Positions 8,801 through 16,469 of a stretch of DNA of 32,709 bases are shown here, one piece after another. Position numbers and translations under genes: made by a program. Below the pieces are notes generated by a model. That model was not told the DNA's origin, did not search any database, and worked only from the letters and a program-made list of their open reading frames with translations. This DNA is from UBA6059 sp964351595 (lineage in GTDB: Bacteria; Bacteroidota; Bacteroidia; Cytophagales; Cyclobacteriaceae): positions 1 through 32,709 of the forward strand of contig CAYGOT010000052.1 in NCBI GenBank assembly GCA_964351595.1. Direction: 5' to 3'. Numbering within the stretch: position 1 is the first letter of the stretch; each line of letters starts with the position of its first letter.

Positions 8801-11800
8801 TATTTGGAATTTTGGCTCATGGATCCCTTCATTGAAGGGGAGAACGGCCGAGTCCTCGATGGGATATTTAACCAGAATAACGTCACCGGTGGAGACCTGG
8901 TTTTTCAATTAGGAAATGTCTCTGAAGACATACAAAAGGACGGACGACATGCATTTGAGAATGGTCTTCCTCCGGACTATGATCCGGATCGTACTATCCA
9001 GAATGAATGGGGAAGGGTTACGGATCAGCAGTATTTGAATGACTTCTTCGACAACAATGCCAATACACGTGAAAACCAGGACGTAGGCCTTGACGGCTTG
9101 AAGAGTGAGGATGAGCCGGACTATTTCAGAGAAAGCTTTCTTGATCGTCTCTCAGTTAATAGTCAGGCACTCCAGCGTATCCAAAGGGACGTTTCGGCGG
9201 ATAACTACAATCATTATCTAGGTGATGAGCTTGATGCCAACGATGTAAAAATCATCGAGCGTTATAAAAACTATAACGGTATGGAGTCTAATACAGCTAT
9301 CAATACCGAAAACAACTTCACTATTCAAGCGTCACCAACCCCGGAGAATGAAGATTTGAATCGTGATAATACCTTGTCCGACCTTGAAGAATATTATGAA
9401 TACACGGTCAAACTAAGACCCGGAGAGCTTGAAGTAGGCAAAAATCATATCGTCGATCAGGTTCAGGATCAAACAGGAGAGGCGACTTGGTACCTGTTTC
9501 GGATACCAATCAGATCTCCCGATCGCATCCAGGGAGACATTTCCGGATTCAAATCAATGAGATTTGTAAGGACCATGATGACGGGATGGCAACAGCCTGC
9601 GGTCATGAGAATGGTAAAATTTCAGTTGGTAGGCAGCCAATGGAGAAAATACCTTGAAGCGCTTAATGAGAAGGGCTTTAATGAAGTGCCGGAATCTTAC
9701 ACTTCAGACTTCAATGTTTCAGTCGTGAACATCGAGGAGAACAGTATAGCCGCAGAAGGGAAGATCCCGTATGTCGTGCCACCGGGAATCAACCGGGACT
9801 TTGATAACACAACAGTGATACAGCGACGTACCAATGAGCAGTCATTACAGATATGTGTGGAGGATCTGGAAGATCGCGATGCTCGAGCAGTCTACAAGAA
9901 TGTAAGCCTTGATCTTATCAACTATGGTCAGATCAAGATGTTTTTTCATGCTGAGGCGCATGCCGGTGACCGGGTAGAGGATGATGAGACTACTGCATTC
10001 ATTCGTTTCGGTACTGATTTTACAGAAAACTATTATGAGGTGGAGGTACCGCTTAAAGTCACGCCTCAAAATATTAGCGGTAGCGGGGATGAAATAGCCC
10101 GACAGGTGTGGCCTCTCGAAAACGAAATTGACCTAAGTATCAATGAGCTTTATTCACTGAAGTCGCGGCGAAATCGCGAGGACTTCAGTGTGGAGCTGCC
10201 CTTTACTGCAAAGTCTGAAAATGGCCAGTACAATTTGAGTATTGTCGGTAGACCTGATATGACCACTGTGCTCACCATGATGATAGGGGTGCGCAATCCA
10301 GCTAGCGATGACAGGGCACCCAAGTCGATATGCCTGTGGGCCAATGAACTACGCGTAACGGATTTTAACAGAGAAAAGGGCTGGGCGGCTAATGCACGCT
10401 TATCAGCAAAATTGGCAGACTTAGGCACCATATCGGCATCTACACGCTATACCTCGTTTGGGTTCGGAAGTATCCAGCAAAGGATCGCCGAAAGAACACG
10501 AGAAGAGACTACACAGTATGATATCTCTGCCAATATGCAACTGGATAAATTACTTCCTGGTGATCATGGTATCAAGATACCCATGTTTGTGAGCATGGAG
10601 AAGCAGCGAGTAACGCCTCGGTTTGACCCATTGGATCCTGATATTCCGTTGGAGGCGTCACTCCTTGCCTTTGATACAGATGAGGAATCTGCGAATTATA
10701 GAAGCCTGGTTGAAGATCGGTCTGAACGACGAGCGCTCAATTTCACGAATGTGCGAAAAGAGCGCACCAACCCTGAGTCGAGGAAGGATTTTTGGGATGT
10801 TGAAAACTTAGCATTTAGCTATTCATTTAGTGACTTAAGGTCGAGTAATGTCAACACTCAGTCCTACGTCTTGAAGCAGTACAAGGGTGGGGTGGCCTAC
10901 AACTTTGCCCCGCAGGAGAAGTCGATAGAGCCATTTAAAAATGTCGCAGCATTGGATGGCAAGTATCTTCAGCTTATCAAGGACTTCAACATCAATCCTA
11001 TTCCCAGCAATTTCTCCGTGCGTGGAGACCTTGACCGCAGATTTATCAAAACCCAGCTAAGAAATGCGGATCTGACAACTGATGGTATAGACCCATTTTT
11101 TGAGAAGTTTTTCACGTTCAATAGAAACTATAACCTTCGATGGAATCTGTTTAAGAGCCTGAGTCTGGACTATTCCGCCAGGGCCAATGCCATCATTGAC
11201 GAGCCGGAGGGTGATATAGATGACCAGGTGAAGCGAGACTCAATATGGAATAATGTGAAGCGCTTTGGCCGAATGAAAAACTATAATCAGACTATCTCCG
11301 CCAACTATCGTTTACCTCTAGACAAGATTCCCATCACTGATTGGGTCAATGCGGATGTGCGCTATTCGGCAGGATATAATTGGTTGGCAGGAGCCATTGG
11401 ACAGTCTGATACACTGGGTAATGTGGCAAGTAATAACCGTACCCGTGATATCAATGGCAAGTTTGATCTTGTAAAACTCTACAATAAGGTTCCGATCCTG
11501 AAGGAGATAAATACACCTTCGCGGCGTAAATCAACCCGCGGAGCAGGACCCCAGCAGAAAGCGGATACACTGGAGTTGAAAAAATCTCAAGGAAAGGCAG
11601 GTAAAGGATTTCTCCGGTTACTTATGTCAGTTAGGTCTGTCAACTTTACCTATAGCATAAGGGAGAGCACCACACTCCCGGGCTTCCTGCCGTCTCCGTA
11701 TCTTCTAGGTGCTGACAAAGGTTTTGAAGCCCCGGGTTGGGACTTTATTACAGGTAGTCAGGATCCGAACATCCGATTCAAGGCTGCTGAAGAGGACTGG

Positions 11801-12964
11801 CTGGCCAGGAGCAGTTTTTTAACCATGCCGTTTTCTCAAACGAGGGTTGAAGACCTTAACCTGAGAGGCACAGTCGAGCCACTCAAAGACTTAAAAATCC
11901 AACTTGATGCGAAGAAGACTTCTACCGGAAACTTCCAGGAGATCTTCCGGTTCGATGGTGATTCAATCAATGACTTTGTTTCGCTTACCCCTTCACGGAC
12001 GGGTAGCTATAGCATCTCCTTCATGGCACTGAAGACGACATTTATCAATGATCTGGATCAAGAGGAATATATCCATCCGACTTTCAACGACTTTGTAGCG
12101 AATCGTGAGATCATCAGACAAAGGCTGAACAGTCTGAATGGAAATGGTGAGTATCAACTCAACAGTCAAGATGTCCTGATTCCTTCGTTCATAGCTGCAT
12201 ATTCTGGTAAGGATCCCTCTGAAGTAAATCTCAGCCCGTTCCCCAAAACACCTCTACCCAACTGGCGTCTCGACTATGCGGGGCTATCCAACATTCCCGC
12301 CTTGAAGGAGGTGTTTTCATCTGTCAATATTACCCACAGCTACCAGTCGACCTTCAGCGTTGGTAATTATGCCAATTCACTCCTGTATGATCAAGACCTT
12401 GAGCTGACTAATGATATCGTCGACTATCCACTAGCTTCGGTATCTACCGACAATGGAATTGTACCGGTTTATATCGTCAATCAGGTAGCTATTACAGAGC
12501 GGTTTTCGCCACTTATTGGTGTCAACGTGAGAACAAAAAACAGGCTGACAGCCAAAGTGGATTACAAAAGAGAGAGGAACCTTTCACTGAACTTATCCAA
12601 CGCGCAAGTCACTGAACTCAGGAGTAGTGACATCTCATTTGATATTGGATTTACAAAGGATAAATTCAAACTTCCATTTAAGGTACAGGGCCGTACTGTC
12701 ACACTGGAAAATGACATTCAGTTCAGGATGAGCTTTACTATTAGGGATACAAAAACTATCCAACGGAAGATTGAAGAAACCAATGCCATTACCAATGGCA
12801 ACCTTAATTTTCAACTAAGGCCTACTGTGAGTTATGTGCTCAATCAGAAGCTGAATTTGACAATGTACTTTGAGCGAAATATCAATGAGCCGAGATTGAC
12901 GAACTCATACCGCCGGACATCAAGTGCATTTGGTGTACAATTGCGCTTTAGTTTGTCTCAGTAG
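5801..12964 (+). CDS. sprA: Type IX secretion system translocon protein SprA
   Basis: SprA is the outer-membrane channel through which T9SS cargo leaves the cell; in Flavobacterium johnsoniae it forms a 36-strand barrel that contacts PorV. The 2387-residue length is close to the roughly 2400 of that homologue. A hydrophobic signal sequence (residues about 6-23) starts the protein. The N-terminal region includes GGSYVDIQPNGFVNLDFG (near 170) and the stretch MPVKNSLITGAQSLFGVKTQ (near 270), both characteristic of SprA. The rest is rich in alternating strand patterns, with a long periplasmic and plug-like middle and a barrel-like end at VQLRFSLSQ. No ATG lies near the N-terminus: the start is TTG at 5801, and the first in-frame ATG is about 100 codons further in. 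It follows ruvA by 19 bases and is followed by gcvH. Confidence 0.96.
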   Translation: MRSIKAYIFFINLILITPGLIWTSAGKEYASSGYFQTRQDTTAADSIAADTLDVPYTPTPLPTFEEYDRFGDPFSNYTSPSPLLLQDPASLELDVEIDTGMNYTIYEKIGDINYRPTSTMTFEEFNEYQNQKLIKDYWKEKSSGLDGESAVSGRQLIPKLYISPVLDRIFGGSYVDIQPNGFVNLDFGGRWQKVENPSIPVRQQRNGGFNYNQQISMNVVGKVGEKLAITANFDNNNSFDFQNNLKVEFTGYEEDIIKKIEIGNVSMPVKNSLITGAQSLFGVKTQLQFGKLFVTGVASRQQGRSEVINVESGFQGREFEVRASNYDENRHFFLGHFFRQNYEQWLAGLPQIISGLNITRVEVYSLNRNNDTQTLRNFVGLMDLAEGTVIGRPDNPNIGSGVGGANDNAANSLFQILNDDPRVRDIDQVSDLLENEYDLRKSTDFERVTSARRLDEREFTVNKELGYVTLLRKLQNDEVLAVSYEYTYNGRTYKVGELTEDYQNRPESDAIILKLLRPTRINTTVPTWDLMMKNIYNLNASQVDRQGFTLRIHYRDDLTGIDNPSLHEGARTKDQPLIRLLGLDQLNPNNDPAPDGNFDYIEGITIDPRNGNIIFPVLEPFGRTLKTYFDPLTEQNLISKYVYDTLYRTTRNDAEQIASKDKFFILGKFMSGSASEIVLPGINIAENSVVVTAGNTPLTEGLDYTVDYNLGRVRIINQGVLNSGKQIQITYEKADLFNFQTRWLTGAHFDYRVSDDIGIGATILHLNERAGGVSRFKVGDEPTRNTKYGFDVNFDKESRMLTKIVDALPFVSTKEESRISFSGEFAQIIPGTSNLIDGEGTSYIDDFETAITPINLGNSPLSWMLASTPETPDNRFDLSSQGTGNLGYAYKRAKLAWYIIDNQFYLSGGPNKPANITSDDTRNHYVRAISPQEIFRQQDRQLVNTNLNVFDIAYFPSERGQYNYNPDLTPNGLLKDPSTNYGAITKAITNEVDFDKTNVEYLEFWLMDPFIEGENGRVLDGIFNQNNVTGGDLVFQLGNVSEDIQKDGRHAFENGLPPDYDPDRTIQNEWGRVTDQQYLNDFFDNNANTRENQDVGLDGLKSEDEPDYFRESFLDRLSVNSQALQRIQRDVSADNYNHYLGDELDANDVKIIERYKNYNGMESNTAINTENNFTIQASPTPENEDLNRDNTLSDLEEYYEYTVKLRPGELEVGKNHIVDQVQDQTGEATWYLFRIPIRSPDRIQGDISGFKSMRFVRTMMTGWQQPAVMRMVKFQLVGSQWRKYLEALNEKGFNEVPESYTSDFNVSVVNIEENSIAAEGKIPYVVPPGINRDFDNTTVIQRRTNEQSLQICVEDLEDRDARAVYKNVSLDLINYGQIKMFFHAEAHAGDRVEDDETTAFIRFGTDFTENYYEVEVPLKVTPQNISGSGDEIARQVWPLENEIDLSINELYSLKSRRNREDFSVELPFTAKSENGQYNLSIVGRPDMTTVLTMMIGVRNPASDDRAPKSICLWANELRVTDFNREKGWAANARLSAKLADLGTISASTRYTSFGFGSIQQRIAERTREETTQYDISANMQLDKLLPGDHGIKIPMFVSMEKQRVTPRFDPLDPDIPLEASLLAFDTDEESANYRSLVEDRSERRALNFTNVRKERTNPESRKDFWDVENLAFSYSFSDLRSSNVNTQSYVLKQYKGGVAYNFAPQEKSIEPFKNVAALDGKYLQLIKDFNINPIPSNFSVRGDLDRRFIKTQLRNADLTTDGIDPFFEKFFTFNRNYNLRWNLFKSLSLDYSARANAIIDEPEGDIDDQVKRDSIWNNVKRFGRMKNYNQTISANYRLPLDKIPITDWVNADVRYSAGYNWLAGAIGQSDTLGNVASNNRTRDINGKFDLVKLYNKVPILKEINTPSRRKSTRGAGPQQKADTLELKKSQGKAGKGFLRLLMSVRSVNFTYSIRESTTLPGFLPSPYLLGADKGFEAPGWDFITGSQDPNIRFKAAEEDWLARSSFLTMPFSQTRVEDLNLRGTVEPLKDLKIQLDAKKTSTGNFQEIFRFDGDSINDFVSLTPSRTGSYSISFMALKTTFINDLDQEEYIHPTFNDFVANREIIRQRLNSLNGNGEYQLNSQDVLIPSFIAAYSGKDPSEVNLSPFPKTPLPNWRLDYAGLSNIPALKEVFSSVNITHSYQSTFSVGNYANSLLYDQDLELTNDIVDYPLASVSTDNGIVPVYIVNQVAITERFSPLIGVNVRTKNRLTAKVDYKRERNLSLNLSNAQVTELRSSDISFDIGFTKDKFKLPFKVQGRTVTLENDIQFRMSFTIRDTKTIQRKIEETNAITNGNLNFQLRPTVSYVLNQKLNLTMYFERNINEPRLTNSYRRTSSAFGVQLRFSLSQ

Positions 12965-12989
12965 ATGGCTCGCATATCTCAAAAACAAC

Positions 12990-12997
12990 TATTTTTG
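12990..12997 (+). promoter_or_regulatory. Candidate -7 promoter element for gcvH
   Basis: TATTTTTG is a full match to the Bacteroidota -7 consensus TAnnTTTG and lies 23 bases before the gcvH ATG, leaving a short leader. No good -33 TTTG is seen at the usual 17-21 base spacing. The call therefore rests on the -7 element and its placement in the 56-base gap after sprA. Confidence 0.45.
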
Positions 12998-13020
12998 ACG
13001 GGCATTAATTAAGAAGAGAA

Positions 13021-13401
13021 ATGAATACACCAGATGACTTGAAATACACCAAAGATCATGAATGGCTCAAGATCGACGGAGATGTGGCTACTATCGGAAT
13101 TACGGATTTTGCACAAGGAGAACTAGGGGATATTGTCTATGTCGAAATAGAGACTGTAGGTGATGAACTTGGCCATGGAGAAGTCTTTGGTACCGTTGAA
13201 GCTGTAAAGACAGTTTCAGATCTGTTTATGCCGGTTTCTGGCGAGGTGATTGCATTTAATGAAGCGCTTGAGTCTGAGCCCGAGTTGGTAAATAGCGATG
13301 CTTATGGTGAGGGTTGGATGATTAAGCTTAAAATAGCGGATACAGCGGAGCTTGATAATTTGCTTTCGGCAGAAGCTTATAAGGAGCTAATAGGTGCTTG
13401 A
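13021..13401 (+). CDS. gcvH: Glycine cleavage system H protein
   Basis: GcvH carries the aminomethyl group from glycine on a lipoyl arm between the P, T and L proteins of the glycine cleavage complex. The 126 residues show the standard fold: LKYTKDHEWLK near the N-terminus, then GITDFAQGELGDIVYVE, then the lipoylation hairpin FGTVEAVKTVSDL with the modified lysine K63. SGEVIAFNEALESEPELVNSDAYGEGWM-type sequence closes the domain (residues 78-107). It follows sprA, an arrangement I recall from other Bacteroidota. Its last bases overlap the start of the next gene (TTGA), so both probably share a transcript. gcvT and gcvP are not nearby. Confidence 0.97.
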   Translation: MNTPDDLKYTKDHEWLKIDGDVATIGITDFAQGELGDIVYVEIETVGDELGHGEVFGTVEAVKTVSDLFMPVSGEVIAFNEALESEPELVNSDAYGEGWMIKLKIADTAELDNLLSAEAYKELIGA

Positions 13402-13751
13402 GTAGGCTAAAGTACTCCCTGAGTTTCTTGCTTTGGCTGGGTTTTATCAGCTATTTGTCACTTACTCCGAGTAGCCCCGTGTCATCTCCAATTCCCGGAT
13501 TGGATAAAGTTGTACATTTTGTCTTTTATCTGGTGCTCACCTGGCTGTTGGGTAAGAGTTTGAGGGTCGAATGGAAAGCTAATTCTTATTTCTTCTGGAT
13601 AGTGTTGATATTAGTGCCAATATGCATTGGTGTAGCGATAGAGATGATCCAGTCAACTGTCCCTGGAAGAACAAGAGAAAACTTAGATATAGTTTTCAAC
13701 ATAATCGGTACCTGTACAAGCGTGATTCCATTTGTCAAAAGAGCGGATTAA
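13398..13751 (+). CDS. VanZ-like small integral membrane protein
   Basis: This is a 117-residue hydrophobic protein with about four membrane segments. The first (residues 6-22) is followed by the loop TPSSPVSSPIPGLDKVVHF. That GLDKxxHFxxY pattern, together with IEMIQSTVPGRTRENLDIVFNIIG near the end, is the hallmark of VanZ-like proteins. The name comes from a teicoplanin-resistance accessory protein, but the biochemical role of these short homologues is unknown, and nothing here points to antibiotic resistance. The start is a TTG overlapping the gcvH stop by four bases, with no better in-frame ATG upstream; translational coupling to gcvH is therefore likely. The functional link to glycine cleavage is unclear. 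Confidence 0.8.
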   Translation: MSRLKYSLSFLLWLGFISYLSLTPSSPVSSPIPGLDKVVHFVFYLVLTWLLGKSLRVEWKANSYFFWIVLILVPICIGVAIEMIQSTVPGRTRENLDIVFNIIGTCTSVIPFVKRAD

Positions 13752-13776
13752 TGTCAAGGGTTTTCTGATTTTTCGA

Positions 13777-13784
13777 TATATTTG
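13777..13784 (+). promoter_or_regulatory. Candidate -7 promoter element for the first tonB gene
   Basis: TATATTTG matches the Bacteroidota -7 consensus TAnnTTTG exactly and lies 47 bases before the ATG at 13832. No clear -33 TTTG is present at normal spacing. A TTGACA (13782-13787) and a TATAAT (13811-13816) also occur, but 23 bases separate them, too far apart for a classic sigma-70 pair. Confidence 0.48.
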
Positions 13785-13831
13785 ACATTACTGGAGTATT
13801 AAAAAGACTTTATAATAATTAAACAGACCTC

Positions 13832-14506
13832 ATGGAAGCTAAGAAGAATCCAAAAGCAGATCTTGAAAGCAAAAGCCTGATGTTTTTACATCTTGGTTTG
13901 GTGATTAGCCTTGCGCTCGTCATTACAGCGTTTGAGTGGAGATTTTATGACGAAGGTGCCACGATGGACCTTGGCCAGGTAGATGACAACTTTGAAGACC
14001 TGATGGAGATACCTCCTACAGAGCAGCCGCCTCCACCCCCGCCTGTAATTCAGCAGCCAGAGATCATAGAGGTTCCCGATGAGGAGGAAATTGAAGAAGA
14101 AATTGAAATAGAACTTGATGTTGAGATTACAGAAGAGACTGTAATCGAAGAGATCATTTTCGAAGAAGCTCCCGAAGAAGAGGAAGTTGACGAGATTTTT
14201 ACAATTGTAGAAGATCAGCCAGAGCCTCCAGGGGGTATGTCAGCATTCTATCAGTACATTGCGAAGAATCTGAAGTACCCATCTCAAGCAAGAAGAATGG
14301 GTATTGAAGGAAAGGTATTTGTACAGTTCGTAGTTGACAAAGATGGATCCATTACTGAGGTACAGGCCGTAAAAGGTATAGGTGCCGGCTGTGACGAGGA
14401 AGCTGTCAGAGTAATTGGTGAAGCAAAAAAATGGAAGCCGGGTAAGCAGAGAGGTCGTCCGGTGAAAGTAAGAATGATTTTACCTATCACGTTTAAGTTA
14501 GGTTAA
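13832..14506 (+). CDS. Energy transducer TonB family protein (first of tandem pair)
   Basis: TonB proteins pass inner-membrane proton-motive force from ExbB/ExbD to outer-membrane TonB-dependent receptors. This 224-residue protein has a short cytoplasmic N-terminus, one membrane helix (about 17-34), then the conserved AFEWRFYDEG boundary. A Pro run (66-71) leads into a very acidic linker (82-120, nearly all Glu/Asp/Ile/Val) instead of the Pro-Lys linker of enterobacterial TonB. FTIVEDQPEPPGGM introduces the C-terminal TonB domain (about 138-222), with YPSQARRMGIEGKVFVQFVV and the GCDEEAVRV motif. It is closely related to the next gene, which arose by duplication. It has its own upstream -7 element and a strong terminator, so it is likely a single-gene transcript. 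exbB and exbD are absent from the window. Confidence 0.92.
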   Translation: MEAKKNPKADLESKSLMFLHLGLVISLALVITAFEWRFYDEGATMDLGQVDDNFEDLMEIPPTEQPPPPPPVIQQPEIIEVPDEEEIEEEIEIELDVEITEETVIEEIIFEEAPEEEEVDEIFTIVEDQPEPPGGMSAFYQYIAKNLKYPSQARRMGIEGKVFVQFVVDKDGSITEVQAVKGIGAGCDEEAVRVIGEAKKWKPGKQRGRPVKVRMILPITFKLG

Positions 14507-14514
14507 GAAATATG

Positions 14515-14543
14515 AGACCAGCCTTCGAGCTGGTCTTTTTTTT
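14515..14543 (+). terminator. Intrinsic terminator after the first tonB gene
   Basis: AGACCAGC (14515-14522) pairs perfectly with GCTGGTCT (14529-14536) around a six-base loop CTTCGA, and eight T residues (14536-14543) follow. It begins nine bases after the stop codon, a textbook rho-independent terminator. Confidence 0.9.
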
Positions 14544-14693
14544 GATCAAGACGAACTAAAAGTTTAGTTGGTATGCTGACTGATTTTTGGGAGTTTGATG
14601 CGTGACGACAATCAGTTGACGGACTATAGCTGGTCATAATTAGTTCAGTCTAAATATTCTTACTTCATGGTGTAAAAGCAAAAGGCTAATACC
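14544..14693 (+). promoter_or_regulatory. Leader and control region of the second tonB gene
   Basis: This 150-base gap holds a palindrome, AACTAAA-AG-TTTAGTT (14554-14569), and a wider inverted repeat, ACTGATT (14579-14585) with AATCAGT (14610-14616). The only -7-like sequence is a weak TATTCTTA at 14655-14662. No tRNA or reading frame of note is seen. It presumably contains the promoter of the downstream gene, since a strong terminator separates that gene from the first tonB. Confidence 0.35.
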
Positions 14694-15527
14694 ATGGACA
14701 CATTAACTAAACAGAAAAAAGTCTCCCCTAGCTCTCAGAAGAGGAGGGTCGATGACACAAGATTGGATCATCTTGATCCTGTTATCAAGCAGCTCGTCAA
14801 ACCAAGGGCTCCTTTCAGTGTTTCAGAATACGAAACGTTGTTGTCTCTAAAAAGAGAAAGGGATGAGGATCAGAACACCCGTTCAAAACTTTTCCTTGCT
14901 CTAGGCCTTGTTTTAAGCCTGCTATTTGCCATTACAGCGTTCGAATGGAAGTTTTACGATGATGGACTTATTACGGACTTGGGAGAATCAGATATAAATC
15001 GGTTTGAAGAGGTCTTTGAGATTCCAAATACTGCACAGCCACCCCCACCACCACCGGTCAATAACCAACCCCCTGTAATTAGGGAAGTGGAGGATGAAGT
15101 GATCCTTGAGGAGATCAAACTCAATATTGATGCTGAGATGACTGAGAATACGGCCGTGGAAGAGATCATATATGTACCGGAAGTGGAGTTGGAGGAAGAG
15201 AAGGCCGAAGAGATATTCACAATAGTAGAGCAGAGACCAGAGCCGGTTGGGGGTATGAAAGCTTTCTATAAGTATGTGGCGGATGAAATGGAATATCCGG
15301 CTATCGCCAAGAGAAACAATATCCAGGGTAAGGTTTACCTAAGATTTGTTGTCAACCAGAGCGGGGCTATCGCGAATGTGGAAGTATTAAAAGGAATAGG
15401 AGCGGGTTGTGATGAGGAAGCGATTAGGGTACTGGAGAACGCTCCAAAATGGAATCCTGGTAAGCAAAGAGGACGTGCCGTAAGCGTTTATATGACGCTC
15501 CCTATGATTTTTGTATTGAAGGAGTAA
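14694..15527 (+). CDS. Energy transducer TonB family protein with N-terminal cytoplasmic extension (second of tandem pair)
   Basis: This 277-residue paralog of the preceding TonB protein shares the ITAFEWKFYDDG boundary after the membrane helix (about 66-82), the Pro run (116-121), the acidic linker, the FTIVEQRPEPVGGM junction and the C-terminal TonB domain (about 193-275, with GCDEEAIRV). The main difference is a charged N-terminal extension of roughly 45 extra residues before the helix (DDTRLDHLDPVIKQLVKPRA and following). By topology it should lie in the cytoplasm, where TonB normally has almost nothing. Its function is unknown; a regulatory or partner-binding role is possible. A terminator separates it from the first copy and a hairpin terminator follows it, so the two genes can be expressed independently. 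Confidence 0.9.
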   Translation: MDTLTKQKKVSPSSQKRRVDDTRLDHLDPVIKQLVKPRAPFSVSEYETLLSLKRERDEDQNTRSKLFLALGLVLSLLFAITAFEWKFYDDGLITDLGESDINRFEEVFEIPNTAQPPPPPPVNNQPPVIREVEDEVILEEIKLNIDAEMTENTAVEEIIYVPEVELEEEKAEEIFTIVEQRPEPVGGMKAFYKYVADEMEYPAIAKRNNIQGKVYLRFVVNQSGAIANVEVLKGIGAGCDEEAIRVLENAPKWNPGKQRGRAVSVYMTLPMIFVLKE

Positions 15528-15550
15528 AAGAGCTTTTTTAATGTGTCTGC

Positions 15551-15592
15551 GAGCAGTTGCTACACTATGTTGAGCAACTGCTCTTTTATTTT
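15551..15592 (+). terminator. Terminator at the convergent tonB / yicC junction
   Basis: GAGCAGTTGCT (15551-15561) pairs perfectly over 11 bases with AGCAACTGCTC (15573-15583), followed by TTTTATTTT. In the + direction this terminates the second tonB. The - strand yicC stop (15560-15562) lies inside the stem. The - strand side lacks a T-run immediately after the stem, so it is mainly a + strand terminator. Confidence 0.72.
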
Positions 15593-16438
15593 CTCTAGTT
15601 CTTCTTTCATTACTACTACGTGTCTTTGAATAGCAGCATCGTTGGCCTTTGATCCGATAGTATTGATTTCTCTTCCTATTTCCTGAGAAACAAAGGCTAG
15701 TTTTTTACCTGGAAGTTCTTCAGTAGTAATTACTTCCGTGAAGTAGTCGAGATGATTTTTTAGTCGCACTTTCTCTTCACTGATATCAAGCTTTTCGATG
15801 TAGTAAATAAGTTCTTGCTCGAATCGGTTTTGGTCAATGTTTTCAGAGCCGACGAACTCATTTAGGTTACCCCTGATCCGGGACTTTATCCGTTCTACCC
15901 TCGCCGGGTCAATTTCTTCAATGCTATTCAACTGTACACTGATAGAGTTAATATAAGCCTCTAGCTTGCTTTTAAGCGCTTGTCCTTCCTGTGTCCGGAA
16001 GTCCAGGCAGCTCATGAGGGCACTATTCAATTGTGCTTTGAGTTCGTCCCATGAAACCAACTCATCTTCAGACTCTCCACCCACTACCACCTCAGGCATA
16101 TCGAGTGCGATCTTGAAAAGATTGCTATTATTAGTATCTCCGGCCTCCCTGGCTAAAGAGGTCAAGTCGTCATAATAGCTTTTGAATAAGGTCCGATCGA
16201 AACTGAGCTTTTTTAGATGATTACCCTTAGGTTGAATATCGATGGTCAACACCACTTTCCCACGTTTCAAAGTATCTGTTATGATAGCCCTGATTTCCAA
16301 CTCACGATCACTGAACTCTTTGGGGATTTTTAGCTGAAGGTCTAGAAACTTTGAATTCAGGGTACGAAACTCTACCGAAAGTGTCGATTTTTCGTTTTCG
16401 TACTGTGCGGAACCATAGCCCGTCATGGAATAGATCAT
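15560..16438 (-). CDS. yicC: YicC family protein (putative endoribonuclease)
   Basis: YicC proteins are conserved bacterial nucleases; the E. coli member has been reported to cleave RNA, including small RNAs. The 292-residue protein starts with the family signature MIYSMTGYGSAQ and contains EFRTLNSKFLDLQLKIP near residues 25-41. It ends with the C-terminal DUF1732 region KKLAFVSQEIGREINTIGSK, followed by a charged helix EELEKIKEQLLNIV. The length fits the family. The gene is on the - strand, 29 bases downstream of the TolB-like gene, and converges on the second tonB. In many bacteria yicC is next to gmk (guanylate kinase), but gmk is not adjacent here. The ATG at 16438 is the natural start because it gives the conserved N-terminus directly. 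Confidence 0.93.
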   Translation of the reverse strand: MIYSMTGYGSAQYENEKSTLSVEFRTLNSKFLDLQLKIPKEFSDRELEIRAIITDTLKRGKVVLTIDIQPKGNHLKKLSFDRTLFKSYYDDLTSLAREAGDTNNSNLFKIALDMPEVVVGGESEDELVSWDELKAQLNSALMSCLDFRTQEGQALKSKLEAYINSISVQLNSIEEIDPARVERIKSRIRGNLNEFVGSENIDQNRFEQELIYYIEKLDISEEKVRLKNHLDYFTEVITTEELPGKKLAFVSQEIGREINTIGSKANDAAIQRHVVVMKEELEKIKEQLLNIV

Positions 16439-16445
16439 GGGCTAA

Positions 16446-16469
16446 AATTAGCGGTATGCGGCGCTAATT
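16446..16469 (-). terminator. Hairpin between TolB-like gene and yicC
   Basis: AATTAGCG (16446-16453) pairs over eight bases with CGCTAATT (16462-16469). On the - strand it begins at the stop codon of the TolB-like gene and is followed by only TTA before the yicC start region. The T-run is poor, so it may attenuate or mark an RNA processing point rather than fully terminate. Confidence 0.3.

Noticed and set aside
13782..13816. TTGACA with TATAAT as a sigma-70 type promoter for the first tonB
   Set aside because: The 23-base spacing is too long for that promoter type, and a Bacteroidota-type TATATTTG lies in the same place.
14025..14046. Simple-repeat-like CCX run
   Set aside because: It encodes the poly-proline part of the TonB linker, and the second tonB has the same run, so it is a protein feature, not a DNA repeat.
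16443..16450. TAATTTTA on the - strand as a -7 element for yicC
   Set aside because: It lies only four bases upstream of the yicC ATG, so transcription would begin inside the gene, and it is part of a hairpin sequence.
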